From Bacteroidota bacterium (GTDB lineage: Bacteria > Bacteroidota > Bacteroidia > Bacteroidales > Paludibacteraceae), in NCBI GenBank assembly GCA_017860295.1, contig JAFNAS010000021.1:1-51550 (forward strand): a DNA stretch of 51,550 bases. Reading direction: 5' to 3'. The notes below the pieces were generated by a model. The model was not told the origin of the DNA and ran no database searches. It was given only the letters and a program-made list of their open reading frames with translations. The translations under genes and the position numbers were made by a program. Below, piece after piece: positions 51,459-51,550 of this stretch; the first letter of the stretch is position 1, and each line of letters starts with the position of its first letter.

Positions 51459-51550
51459 TAGTGTCCACTAAAAAATCATAGTAGTTCTTTGAAATAATTG
51501 ATATTCAATTTGTTATGAATGGTTTTCATGCGAACGGATTTGAATTTACT
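51459..51550 (+). mobile_element. Left end of an insertion sequence, with the start of its reading frame
   Basis: TAGTGTCCACTAAAAAATCA begins at 51459 and matches the inverted end at 89-96 and inward. An ATG at 51515 opens a frame (MNGFHANGFEFT) that runs off the window and is probably the transposase start. Its orientation equals that of the fragment at 1-96. The gap 51295-51458 between rhaM and this end shows nothing recognisable. Confidence 0.45.

Overview
The window looks like chromosome from an anaerobic Bacteroidales-type bacterium (phylum Bacteroidota). The support is the gene order holB - PSP1/RicT-like - gldH, the order DUF1599 - DoxX (BT_3928-like) - tpiA, a Bacteroidota PUR-family protein, TAnnTTTG promoter elements, and almost no strong Shine-Dalgarno sites. 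I cannot name the species. No rRNA, tRNA or CRISPR array was seen. The two edges carry matching ends (TAGTGTCC...) of what looks like the same insertion sequence, in direct orientation.

Positions 126-22535 are a surface-polysaccharide locus on the minus strand, transcribed right to left. It opens with GDP-fucose genes (gmd, fcl). An unknown protein and a 21-bp tandem-repeat tract follow. Next come the CDP-3,6-dideoxyhexose genes rfbF, rfbG, rfbH, a reductase, a CDP-paratose synthase and a CDP-paratose 2-epimerase, which together should make CDP-tyvelose. After them lie a flippase, glycosyltransferases, a decayed glycosyltransferase pair, a polymerase and acyltransferases. The last module is a tightly overlapped GDP-D-glycero-D-manno-heptose set (hddA, hddC, gmhA, gmhB) ending in its own transaldolase. 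A GxxExxY-protein gene sits inside the dideoxyhexose operon, flanked by about 85-bp imperfect palindromic repeats built on CACAAAGT/ACTTTGTG.

Positions 22762-40234 are mostly conserved housekeeping genes: proC, a HEPN/MNT toxin-antitoxin pair, gldH, a RicT-like gene, holB, threonine aldolase, a PUR-family protein, a universal stress protein, a UvrD/PcrA helicase, tpiA with DoxX and DUF1599, and an AddA-type helicase-nuclease. Intergenic gaps here hold several unrelated families of short inverted repeats.

Positions 40369-46441 hold a ferritin-like gene divergent from a compact exopolysaccharide-type operon: a YaiO/TPR outer-membrane barrel, a receiver-only protein whose phospho-acceptor Asp is Glu, a membrane HEAT-like protein and a processive GT2. 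A convergent membrane protein with two tandem tyrosine-phosphatase-like domains, the second lacking its Cys, abuts the operon. This is the best candidate for an under-described system.

Positions 46788-51294 hold an aminotransferase with a clear promoter and terminator, then a GH2 glycoside hydrolase preceded by an L-rhamnose mutarotase. All calls are from reading the sequence; no database search was run.
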